From Thermoplasmatota archaeon (GTDB lineage Archaea > Thermoplasmatota > JAQUQK01), in assembly GCA_028716125.1 (NCBI GenBank), contig JAQUQK010000117.1:1-6145 (forward strand): a stretch of 6,145 bases of DNA. The letters are read 5' to 3'. A program made the translations under genes and the position numbers. The notes below the pieces were generated by a model that was not told where the DNA came from, ran no database searches, and worked only from the letters and a program-made list of their open reading frames with translations. Below, piece after piece: positions 1 to 5,900 of this stretch. Position 1 is the first letter of the stretch. The number at the start of each line of letters is the position of its first letter.

Positions 1-214
1 CCGATTCCGTCTTTGCTTCAATCGAAACAACGTCTTGTTTTACGTTCTCGTAGATTTCCACCGCTTCGCTTTCTCCGCCGTCCGCGTAATCGCGTTCAAA
101 GCCCATTAAATTTTTAGCGCGGCCATGATCGCTTCCAAACGCATCCTGGCACACCGCAGATGCGCAGGGCGCGAAAAGCAGAAGCGCGATTATGAAGGCA
201 GGAAGTTGCTTCAT
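1..214 (-). CDS. Exported protein, N-terminal fragment, possibly HtrA/DegP-like trypsin-type protease (partial)
   Basis: Reading the minus strand from the ATG at 214-212 gives 71 open codons that run off the left edge, so the C-terminal part is missing. Residues 1-20 form a standard Sec signal peptide: a Lys at position 3, a hydrophobic core (FIIALLLFA), and an ASA end that favours signal peptidase I cleavage after Ala20. Cys17 is not in a convincing lipobox. Residues 21-50 are polar and acidic and look like a linker. Residues 54-67 (IYENVKQDVVSIEA) match the pattern with which HtrA/DegP protease domains usually begin, a helix 'xxVxxxVVxI' followed by the first strand. The catalytic His/Asp/Ser would lie outside the window, so the protease call is inference from a short match. 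The gene is divergent from the C25 lipoprotein gene. Its start lies about 32 bp from the centre of a TATA-like element, and a GGTG sits only 2 nt before the ATG, which fits a leaderless or short-leader mRNA. Confidence 0.8.
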   Translation of the reverse strand, partial: MKQLPAFIIALLLFAPCASAVCQDAFGSDHGRAKNLMGFERDYADGGESEAVEIYENVKQDVVSIEAKTES

Positions 215-241
215 TGCACCACATGTAAAGAATATGGCGTT

Positions 242-251
242 TGTATATTAC
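242..251 (-). promoter_or_regulatory. TATA-like promoter element for the leftward exported-protein gene
   Basis: On the minus strand the sequence reads GTAATATACA, with an A-rich CCAAAACA just upstream that could serve as a BRE. An archaeal initiation site about 26 nt downstream would fall near 220, only about 6 nt before the ATG at 214. The call rests on spacing and composition only. Confidence 0.5.
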
Positions 252-262
252 TGTTTTGGATG

Positions 263-278
263 GAACGTTGAAACGTTC
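263..278. repeat. Perfect inverted repeat GAACGTT-GA-AACGTTC, operator-like
   Basis: Two 7-bp arms, GAACGTT and AACGTTC, are perfectly complementary and separated by 2 nt. The site lies between the two divergent TATA-like boxes, about 11 bp upstream of the leftward one. That placement suits a dimeric regulator's binding site, though no regulator is encoded in the window. It is too short and too close to the promoters to be a likely terminator. Confidence 0.55.
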
Positions 279-280
279 AC

Positions 281-301
281 GAATTCCAAATTTGGGAATT
301 C
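281..301. repeat. Near-perfect palindrome GAATTCC-AAATTT-GGGAATTC, operator-like
   Basis: The arms GAATTCC and GGAATTC flank the self-complementary centre AAATTT, with one unpaired extra G on the right side. It starts 2 nt after the neighbouring inverted repeat and ends about 30 bp upstream of the rightward TATA-like box. The two palindromes have different sequences, so they would be sites for two regulators or for a regulator with loose specificity. AT-rich palindromes can arise by chance in a region of this composition, so the functional reading is inference. Confidence 0.5.
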
Positions 302-331
302 AATGAAAAATTCAGTAAAAAATCAACAAAA

Positions 332-339
332 CATATAAT
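332..339 (+). promoter_or_regulatory. TATA-like promoter element for the C25 lipoprotein gene
   Basis: The sequence CATATAAT follows an A-rich run (CAACAAAA) that could act as a BRE. Its centre near 335 predicts transcription from about 361, roughly 9 nt before the ATG at 370. This placement excludes the in-frame TTG at 343 as the start, because that codon would lie upstream of the mRNA. Confidence 0.6.
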
Positions 340-369
340 AACTTGCAAGATACTCGCATTCTGATTCCA

Positions 370-2772
370 ATGGATTTCAAGGCAATTTTCGGAATGGTGG
401 CAGTGGGGCTTATGCTTTCGGCAGGATTTGCCGGCTGTATAGGCGGGAACACGGAAGCGGAAGCGTCGGGATATGAAACAGGCGTTGCGGAAACTACGCA
501 AATTCTGGCATTGGGCAGCGAACCATCCGGGTCAGCAGTCCCTGTTGTGGCGTCTGATGCATCCCCGTTTTACGCGCTAATCGCGACCCCTCTGGCATGT
601 AAGTATGAGAACGGAGCCGCTGTAATGAAGCCCCTTCTTGTAAAGAACCTGACTTCTCCATCAAGTGCAATAACCGATTTGACTGAAGGCACGATGGCCG
701 ATATGCTTGCGGGAAGCATCTCACTTGGCGCCAAATCCCCAACCGAGGAGTCGCTCGAAATCGCAAAATCAAACTGGAAGACCGCCGAATGCGTTATAAT
801 TCTTGAAAACTCGCAGGAAGGGTACAATCTCGGCGTCGTAATCGCGCCGGCTGCATCTTACCTGAACATACCAATAATCGTCATTGACAATATGACCGAT
901 GCCGTGGCAGATGCGCTCAAGGCCCTTGGAGCAAAGAGCACAATAGTTTGCGGAAATGTCAGCGGCTACGGAAACGTCCTTCGCATAAAGAACGCAGACG
1001 AAGCAATTGACTTCGCAACCGCAGCGGCGCAGAAGAACGGCGGAGTAAAATACGTCGCAATGGCAAACCCGCTCGACACAACAAAATACACGGTCCTTGA
1101 ATCCAACAAGAGCAGCTTCACAGGCGTCGTCACAAAGAATCTCGAGGGAGCATCCGTCCCAGCGGCGGCATCGCCTGACTCAGACGCGTTCCCGAAGCAC
1201 GAAGTAAAGATACCGGATGGGTGGGACAAGGCAATAGTCAAGTTCACTTTGAAATACGACCTCTCGCCTGATTGGGACGCAACTGGCGACATAGTCCAGG
1301 GCTACCTTTACTCAGTGGGTGCGGACGGAACAGAGACAATGGAAATCTACTTCCGCTCGCCAGGCGGCAGGCGCGAAGGCAACCAGGTCATAGCAGACTA
1401 TCTCGTGCCGGCATTCCACAAGGGCGGAACAACCCAGCGCTGGTCAATGCAGGCGTGGATTCAAAGCCCGGTTGACGCGGCTGTTGGAATAACATACTAT
1501 CTTGACGTCGAAGTGCAGAACGTAGACACGATGGTTTATCCGCTCATGCCAGGAATTTCCTCAATGGCCCCGTATCTCGCGGCATGCAGGAACGGCGTCG
1601 TTCTTGCGAAGCCCGATTTCGCCCTGCAGAACCCGACATACATCGGATGCGTTGACTGCGGAGAGCCTGCATACGACAGCGAGGCGGTAGATCTTGCAGA
1701 CCTGAAAGCGGCGGCAGTCCACCACGAACTCAACAAATATCTTGCAAAGATTGCGGCAATGCCATACAGCGAGACCGACGCGGCGACATGGACAGAACTT
1801 GCAAATTACTATTACGACAAGAACTTCCCTGTGGCGATAGTTGCGGACACGAATATGGTCCCGATGTATTATTTCGGCTCGGCAGACCCGACTGAAGGAA
1901 ACGGACAGGCGACAGACGTAATATACCAAGACATAGACGTCGACCCTGAATCCTGCCCCTCAGGAATGAACGACAATCGCATGGAACTTTGCCTCGGAAG
2001 AGTTACTGGATGGGACGTTCAGGACGTTTCCGCGCTCATTGCAAGGTCGGTATTCTACAACAACATTATTGATAAAGTTTCGACCCCCGCAAGCGCGGCC
2101 CTTGCATGGAAAGACACATCGTACACGTTCATCGGCGGAGCAATCCCAATAGAGGGAATGATAACAAACGAAGCTCATATTGACATGGTGCTCGCGCAGG
2201 ACGGCGGCTTTACCACAATAAGCACGCTTAATGCGCCCGGCGGAAGCGACACGACCGGAGCAATCATCCAGCAAAGCTCCAATTACATCTGGGGAGGAGC
2301 GCACGGCTTCTACTGCTGGTATGCAATAACCATGGCTGGCGGTCTTGTGGCGCACGCGCAGGACCAGGCAAGCGTATTTGACTGCGTTCGCGTAAGGGAA
2401 ATGACATTTGGCCCTAGTGTTCACTTCATGGTCTCATGCGTCACCGGAAGAATAGACGGCCTTTTGCCGCAGAACTGCCTCTCGCAGGCGTACCTGCACT
2501 CTGGAGAAGTGTGCTACATAGGCGCCACTCGCAGCACATACGGCCCGATTGCCCCAATGGACCTTATAGTGACCCAGGCAGGCAACAGCATGGGTGGGAC
2601 GATGGCGGTGGACTTCTTCACCGGCCTTTGCGCAGATGACAAGCCTCTCGGACTGGCGTTCCGCGACGCAAAGAACATCTACTTTGAGAAGGAAGGCGAC
2701 GAGATGATATACGGCCACTTCGTGATGTTCGGAGACCCGGCCCTGAACACATACGAGCCGAACAACGCATAA
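370..2772 (+). CDS. Predicted surface lipoprotein with CWB2-like repeats and a gingipain-like (peptidase C25) domain
   Basis: This is an 800-residue protein. The ATG at 370 is chosen because it gives a compact lipoprotein signal peptide (residues 1-22, ending GFAGC with lipobox Cys23) and fits the TATA spacing. Residues 57-110 and 138-197 resemble two cell-wall-binding type 2 units. The second shows the usual order: hydrophobic strand, APAASYL helix, NIPIIVID strand, then ALKALGAKSTIVCGN. Residues about 274-385 are beta-rich and look like a sandwich domain. Residues about 400-797 resemble peptidase C25: a strand leading to DTNMVPMYYF, LGRVTGWD at 542-549, His645 in AHGF, Cys690 in VSCVTG, a following YIGAT strand, and a terminal FGDPAL. 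This order parallels gingipain, whose dyad lies in HGS and NCC motifs. Substrate and activity cannot be read from the sequence. Anchoring would be by the N-terminal lipid, as no C-terminal membrane helix is visible. The gene appears to be transcribed alone. The C25 assignment is by motif recall, fairly confident; the CWB2 assignment is weaker. Confidence 0.85.
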   Translation: MDFKAIFGMVAVGLMLSAGFAGCIGGNTEAEASGYETGVAETTQILALGSEPSGSAVPVVASDASPFYALIATPLACKYENGAAVMKPLLVKNLTSPSSAITDLTEGTMADMLAGSISLGAKSPTEESLEIAKSNWKTAECVIILENSQEGYNLGVVIAPAASYLNIPIIVIDNMTDAVADALKALGAKSTIVCGNVSGYGNVLRIKNADEAIDFATAAAQKNGGVKYVAMANPLDTTKYTVLESNKSSFTGVVTKNLEGASVPAAASPDSDAFPKHEVKIPDGWDKAIVKFTLKYDLSPDWDATGDIVQGYLYSVGADGTETMEIYFRSPGGRREGNQVIADYLVPAFHKGGTTQRWSMQAWIQSPVDAAVGITYYLDVEVQNVDTMVYPLMPGISSMAPYLAACRNGVVLAKPDFALQNPTYIGCVDCGEPAYDSEAVDLADLKAAAVHHELNKYLAKIAAMPYSETDAATWTELANYYYDKNFPVAIVADTNMVPMYYFGSADPTEGNGQATDVIYQDIDVDPESCPSGMNDNRMELCLGRVTGWDVQDVSALIARSVFYNNIIDKVSTPASAALAWKDTSYTFIGGAIPIEGMITNEAHIDMVLAQDGGFTTISTLNAPGGSDTTGAIIQQSSNYIWGGAHGFYCWYAITMAGGLVAHAQDQASVFDCVRVREMTFGPSVHFMVSCVTGRIDGLLPQNCLSQAYLHSGEVCYIGATRSTYGPIAPMDLIVTQAGNSMGGTMAVDFFTGLCADDKPLGLAFRDAKNIYFEKEGDEMIYGHFVMFGDPALNTYEPNNA

Positions 2773-2785
2773 GTGGCAGTAGTTG

Positions 2786-2830
2786 GCGCCGCACGTCGGC
2801 GCACTCACTTTCTCTATTTTTTATTTTCTC
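2786..2830 (+). terminator. Hairpin plus T-rich tract ending the C25 lipoprotein transcript
   Basis: A 6-bp perfect GC stem (GCGCCG at 2786-2791, CGGCGC at 2797-2802) encloses the 5-nt loop CACGT. After a short gap comes a pyrimidine-rich tract with T runs at 2817-2822 and 2824-2827. Archaeal RNA polymerase terminates on T runs, with or without a hairpin. The position, 14 nt after the stop codon and just before the mcm promoter, fits. Confidence 0.6.
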
Positions 2831-2837
2831 AGACAGG

Positions 2838-2846
2838 TTTTAATTG
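2838..2846 (+). promoter_or_regulatory. TATA-like promoter element for mcm
   Basis: TTTTAATTG follows a purine-rich AGACAGG that could act as a BRE. Its centre near 2842 predicts a start near 2868, one base before the mcm ATG at 2869, so mcm is probably leaderless. No Shine-Dalgarno is visible in front of that ATG. Confidence 0.55.
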
Positions 2847-2868
2847 CATACGCGATGTGGGTGCTCAA

Positions 2869-4998
2869 ATGCCGCAGTTTTCGAATGAACAGCTTATAGA
2901 CAAATGGGAAAAATTCCTCAATCTCTACTGCAAAGAGAGAGTAATAGAGGCAGTTTCAAAATATCCAGAGATAACCAGCATATTCGTGAATTTCTTAGAG
3001 ATAGACCAGCACGACCCGGCGCTTGCCGAGTATCTTCTGAATCATCCCAATAACGCGATTTATACAGCAGAAAAGGCAATACTCAACATGGACATGCCAG
3101 TTGAAGAAAAGCCGCACCTGAATTTCCGCGTCAAGAAGCTCCCCGACAACCAATCGGTAAGAATAAGGAACCTTCGCGGCCCGCACATGGGAAAATTCAT
3201 TTCCATAGAATCAAGCATAGTCAAGAGGACGGTGCAGGTAAAGCCCAAGATTGAGGACGCGGCGTTCCAGTGCTCGCAGTGCGGCGCAATCATCCAGATC
3301 CCCCAATCAGACTCCGAACTTCAAGAGCCGGTGATGTGCTTTGCGGAGCAGGGTGGATGCGGGCGCAAGACAACATTTAAGCTTCTCACAGACCAATCCG
3401 TGCTCGTCGACAGCCAGAAGATAGAGGTTCAGGAAAAGCCGGAAGGGTTGCGCGGGGGCGCCCAGCCGCAAAGGCTCACTGCATTCATAGAAAAAGACCT
3501 TGCGGGAACGATAAATCCCGGCGACCGAGTGGTGCTAAATGGCGTTCTTATAGGATATGTCAGAAGGGCGGGCAACATAAAGCAGCGTGAACTCAACATA
3601 GTTTTCATAGTAAACAGCATCGAAGTAAAGGAGCAGGCATTCGAGGAAATAGAAATCTCGCCTGAAGAAGAGGCAAAGATACTCGAGCTTAGCAAGGACC
3701 CAGGCATATATGAGAAGATAATCGACTCAATAGCGCCAGAAATATACGGCCTTCGCACCGAAAAGGAAGGGCTGATGCTCCAGATGTTCGGAGGGGTTGC
3801 AAAGGAGCTTCCAAGCGAATCCCGCATAAGGGGGGATACACACATCCTGATGATAGGTGACCCCGGCACTGCAAAGTCCATGCTTTCACGCTACATTTCA
3901 AAGCTTGCGCCGCGCGCCGTCTATACATCAGGCAAATCCAGCAGCGCCGCAGGTCTTACTGCTGCCGCGGTAAAGGACCCGTTTGGCGAAGGCGGATGGA
4001 CTCTTGAGGCAGGTGCGCTCGTCCTTGCAGACATGGGCTCGGCAATTGTTGATGAGTTGGACAAGATGTCGGCCGAAGACCGCTCCGCGCTCCACCAGGC
4101 AATGGAACAGCAGGAAGTCTCGATTGCAAAAGCAGGCATAACCGCCACCCTGAAAACAAGATGCTCGCTTCTTGTAGCAGCAAACCCAAAAACGGGCAGG
4201 TTCGACCAGTCAGTCCCAATAGCAGACCAGATTTCAGACGTATTCCCGCCAACGCTTCTTTCGCGCTTCGATTTGATTTTCATAATCACCGATAAGCTCG
4301 ATCCGGGCGAAGATGACAAGCTTGCAAGCCTCGTGCTTTCGTCCCACAGGAGCGGAGAGATAAACAGCCACGTGAAGAGAAATGCGGATGGAATGTTCAC
4401 GCAGGAAGAGGCAGATACGGCAATGCGAAGCATCAAGCCCGACATGATGCCTGACGACATCAGAAAGTACGTAGCATACGCGAAGAGAAACTGCTTCCCC
4501 GTAATGACGCAGGAGGCGATGGACGCGATAAAATCCTATTATCTCAACCTCCGCAGGCAGGCAAGAGGCCAGAGCGTTCCGATGACTGCGCGCCAGCTCG
4601 AGGCATTCGTTCGTCTTGCCGAGGCAAGCGCGAAGGTCAGATTCTCGGGGGTTGCAAATCTTGAAGACGCCCAGCGCGCAATCCGCCTTGTCGACTACTG
4701 CATGCGCAACATCGGATACAACAGGGAAACAGGCACTTTCGATATAGACCTGGCATATACTGGCGTATCTGGCACCCAGCGCGGAAGGATAACCGAAGTG
4801 CTTGCAATGATAAAGCATCTTTGCGCCGAGCATAAGGAAGGGGCGCCGCGCGAACTTATCATATCTGAAGCCGTGCGCAGCGGAAAAGCGGGACTCAACG
4901 AAATAGAAGTGGCGAAGATAATCGACCGCCTGAAAACCGAAGGGAGCATATACCAGCCGTCGGCTGCAAAGAACATGTATCGGCTTACAAGCGACTGA
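2869..4998 (+). CDS. mcm: MCM replicative DNA helicase
   Basis: This is the hexameric 3'-5' helicase that unwinds DNA at the archaeal fork, working with GINS and Cdc45/RecJ-type partners. The ATG at 2869 gives 709 residues, typical of archaeal MCMs. An in-frame GTG at 2857 would add four residues. The N-terminal domain (about 1-280) carries a zinc-binding set, Cys135, Cys138, Cys157 and Cys164, within the OB-fold region. The AAA+ domain has Walker A GDPGTAKS at 330-337 (Lys336), Walker B IVDELDKM at 393-400 (Asp395, Glu396), the pre-sensor-1 hairpin SIAKAG with Lys421, sensor 1 Asn439, arginine finger Arg466 in LLSRFD, and sensor 2 Arg575 in TARQLE. Residues about 638-709 form the C-terminal winged helix. 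All residues needed for ATP hydrolysis are present and no intein interrupts the Walker motifs. The gene has its own promoter behind a terminator and leads a probable operon with the DUF89 and PAP2 genes. Confidence 0.98.
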   Translation: MPQFSNEQLIDKWEKFLNLYCKERVIEAVSKYPEITSIFVNFLEIDQHDPALAEYLLNHPNNAIYTAEKAILNMDMPVEEKPHLNFRVKKLPDNQSVRIRNLRGPHMGKFISIESSIVKRTVQVKPKIEDAAFQCSQCGAIIQIPQSDSELQEPVMCFAEQGGCGRKTTFKLLTDQSVLVDSQKIEVQEKPEGLRGGAQPQRLTAFIEKDLAGTINPGDRVVLNGVLIGYVRRAGNIKQRELNIVFIVNSIEVKEQAFEEIEISPEEEAKILELSKDPGIYEKIIDSIAPEIYGLRTEKEGLMLQMFGGVAKELPSESRIRGDTHILMIGDPGTAKSMLSRYISKLAPRAVYTSGKSSSAAGLTAAAVKDPFGEGGWTLEAGALVLADMGSAIVDELDKMSAEDRSALHQAMEQQEVSIAKAGITATLKTRCSLLVAANPKTGRFDQSVPIADQISDVFPPTLLSRFDLIFIITDKLDPGEDDKLASLVLSSHRSGEINSHVKRNADGMFTQEEADTAMRSIKPDMMPDDIRKYVAYAKRNCFPVMTQEAMDAIKSYYLNLRRQARGQSVPMTARQLEAFVRLAEASAKVRFSGVANLEDAQRAIRLVDYCMRNIGYNRETGTFDIDLAYTGVSGTQRGRITEVLAMIKHLCAEHKEGAPRELIISEAVRSGKAGLNEIEVAKIIDRLKTEGSIYQPSAAKNMYRLTSD

Positions 4999-5006
4999 TA
5001 CGGGAT

Positions 5007-5012
5007 TGTGAT
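5007..5012 (+). promoter_or_regulatory. Shine-Dalgarno-like TGTGAT before the DUF89 gene
   Basis: GTGAT is complementary to the archaeal 16S rRNA 3' end. It lies 3 nt before the ATG at 5016 and 9 nt before the in-frame ATG at 5022. The second spacing is the more usual one, so translation may begin at 5022, two codons later than annotated. It is the only such motif before a start in the window, and it belongs to an operon-internal gene. Confidence 0.45.
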
Positions 5013-5015
5013 TTT

Positions 5016-5900
5016 ATGCATATGGAAGCGCAATGCGTGCCATGCGTTCTGAACAGGATAGTTTACGAATGTTCTCTTGCGAAAGTTAGCAAGAAGAGGA
5101 GCGCAGAAATCTTAAAGGCGTGCGCAGCCGTCGTCGGGCGCGAGTTCGGCTATGGAAAGGCGACTGCTGAAGTTTCAACAAAAGTTCACCGCCTTGCATA
5201 CAAGATGATAGGCAAGGATCCATACGCCGGCGTGAAAAAATTGAGCAACGAGATTGCGCTTGAGTTGATGCCGAAAGTCGAAAAAATCGTTGCCAACTCG
5301 AAAGACCCGCTTAAATCGGCAGTGCTTGCGTCAATAATCGGGAATTCAATGGATTTTGGAATAATCGGCTCCAAATATACAGGGCCGGAACACTTGCGCC
5401 ACGAATTCGATACGATGTTCAAGGAAGGGCTTGGCGTTGACGACGTCGAGAAAATGAAAAAATACATGAAGCCCGAGGCAAAAATTGTGCTTGCGACGGA
5501 CAATTGCGGCGAAATCGTTTTTGACAAATTGCTTGCGCAGGAAATCAAGAAGTCGGGCGCATATCTTACAGTTATCGTAAGGGGCGGAGTAATTCTCACT
5601 GATGCCACAAGACAGGACGCGCTCGCGCTTGGATTCGACAAAATTGCAGACAGAATTCTTGACACAAACCACAAGGGCGGTATCGCAGCCGTAGGATTCT
5701 CTTTTAATGAGATAAAGCCCGAAGTGAAAAAGGCGCTTGCCGATGCAGACCTTATTGTTTCCAAAGGAATGGGCAACTACGAGGCATTTGAAAACTCGAA
5801 ATACAAGCCGATAATCTTCCTGATGCGCACCAAATGCGGCGTTGTTGCAGAAAGCATTAATTTGCCGAAAAACATTAACGTGGCGAAGTTAATCGAATGA
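5016..5900 (+). CDS. DUF89/ARMT1-like metal-dependent phosphatase
   Basis: The 294-residue length matches stand-alone prokaryotic members of the DUF89 (ARMT1-like) family. Characterised relatives are Mn/Ni/Co-dependent phosphatases thought to remove damaged or excess phosphometabolites such as sugar phosphates; the substrate here is unknown. Visible landmarks are an N-terminal CVPC (Cys7, Cys10) typical of the archaeal branch, metal ligands Asp162-Asn163 in ATDNCGE, Asp196 in ILTDAT, Asp245 and Lys250 in the DLIVSKGMGN motif, and a C-terminal RTKCGVVAE. In many relatives as I remember them the first motif reads DNAGE; here the residue after the Asp-Asn pair is Cys164. The protein has no signal peptide or membrane segment, so it is cytoplasmic. 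The start follows mcm by 17 nt and the stop overlaps the next ATG, so it probably shares the mcm transcript. The ATG at 5022 is an alternative start with better Shine-Dalgarno spacing. Confidence 0.93.
   Translation: MHMEAQCVPCVLNRIVYECSLAKVSKKRSAEILKACAAVVGREFGYGKATAEVSTKVHRLAYKMIGKDPYAGVKKLSNEIALELMPKVEKIVANSKDPLKSAVLASIIGNSMDFGIIGSKYTGPEHLRHEFDTMFKEGLGVDDVEKMKKYMKPEAKIVLATDNCGEIVFDKLLAQEIKKSGAYLTVIVRGGVILTDATRQDALALGFDKIADRILDTNHKGGIAAVGFSFNEIKPEVKKALADADLIVSKGMGNYEAFENSKYKPIIFLMRTKCGVVAESINLPKNINVAKLIE

Noticed and set aside
298..321. Two adjacent 12-nt similar units (ATTCAATGAAAA, ATTCAGTAAAAA)
   Set aside because: Only 10 of 12 positions match and the region is A-rich, so chance is enough; it does not continue into a longer array.
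343..369. In-frame TTG at 343 as the start of the C25 lipoprotein, adding nine residues
   Set aside because: It lies only 3 nt after the TATA-like box, so it would be upstream of the transcript. It also puts charged residues in front of an already complete lipoprotein signal peptide.
2773..2868. In-frame GTG at 2773 as the mcm start, extending the protein by 32 residues
   Set aside because: This stretch holds the terminator hairpin, the T tract and the promoter. The translated extension is not like any MCM N-terminus, whereas the ATG at 2869 gives the family's usual beginning.
3271..3360. Unusual spacing of the MCM zinc cysteines (C-x2-C, then C-x6-C)
   Set aside because: Spacing of the second pair varies among archaeal MCMs, and all four cysteines are present, so this does not suggest loss of function.
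3841..4275. Possible intein in mcm, a common archaeal insertion site
   Set aside because: Walker A, Walker B, sensor 1 and arginine finger follow each other at normal spacing without any inserted domain.
3921..4833. Long open frames antisense to mcm (up to about 200 codons), and similar ones antisense to the lipoprotein and DUF89 genes
   Set aside because: They mirror strongly coding genes on the plus strand, have no recognisable domain, and lack promoter or ribosome-site support. They are explained by the codon bias of the true genes.
5340..5351. 12-mer GGGAATTCAATG shared with 294-305 in the divergent promoter region
   Set aside because: About one or two shared 12-mers are expected by chance in a window of this size, and this copy lies inside the DUF89 coding sequence.
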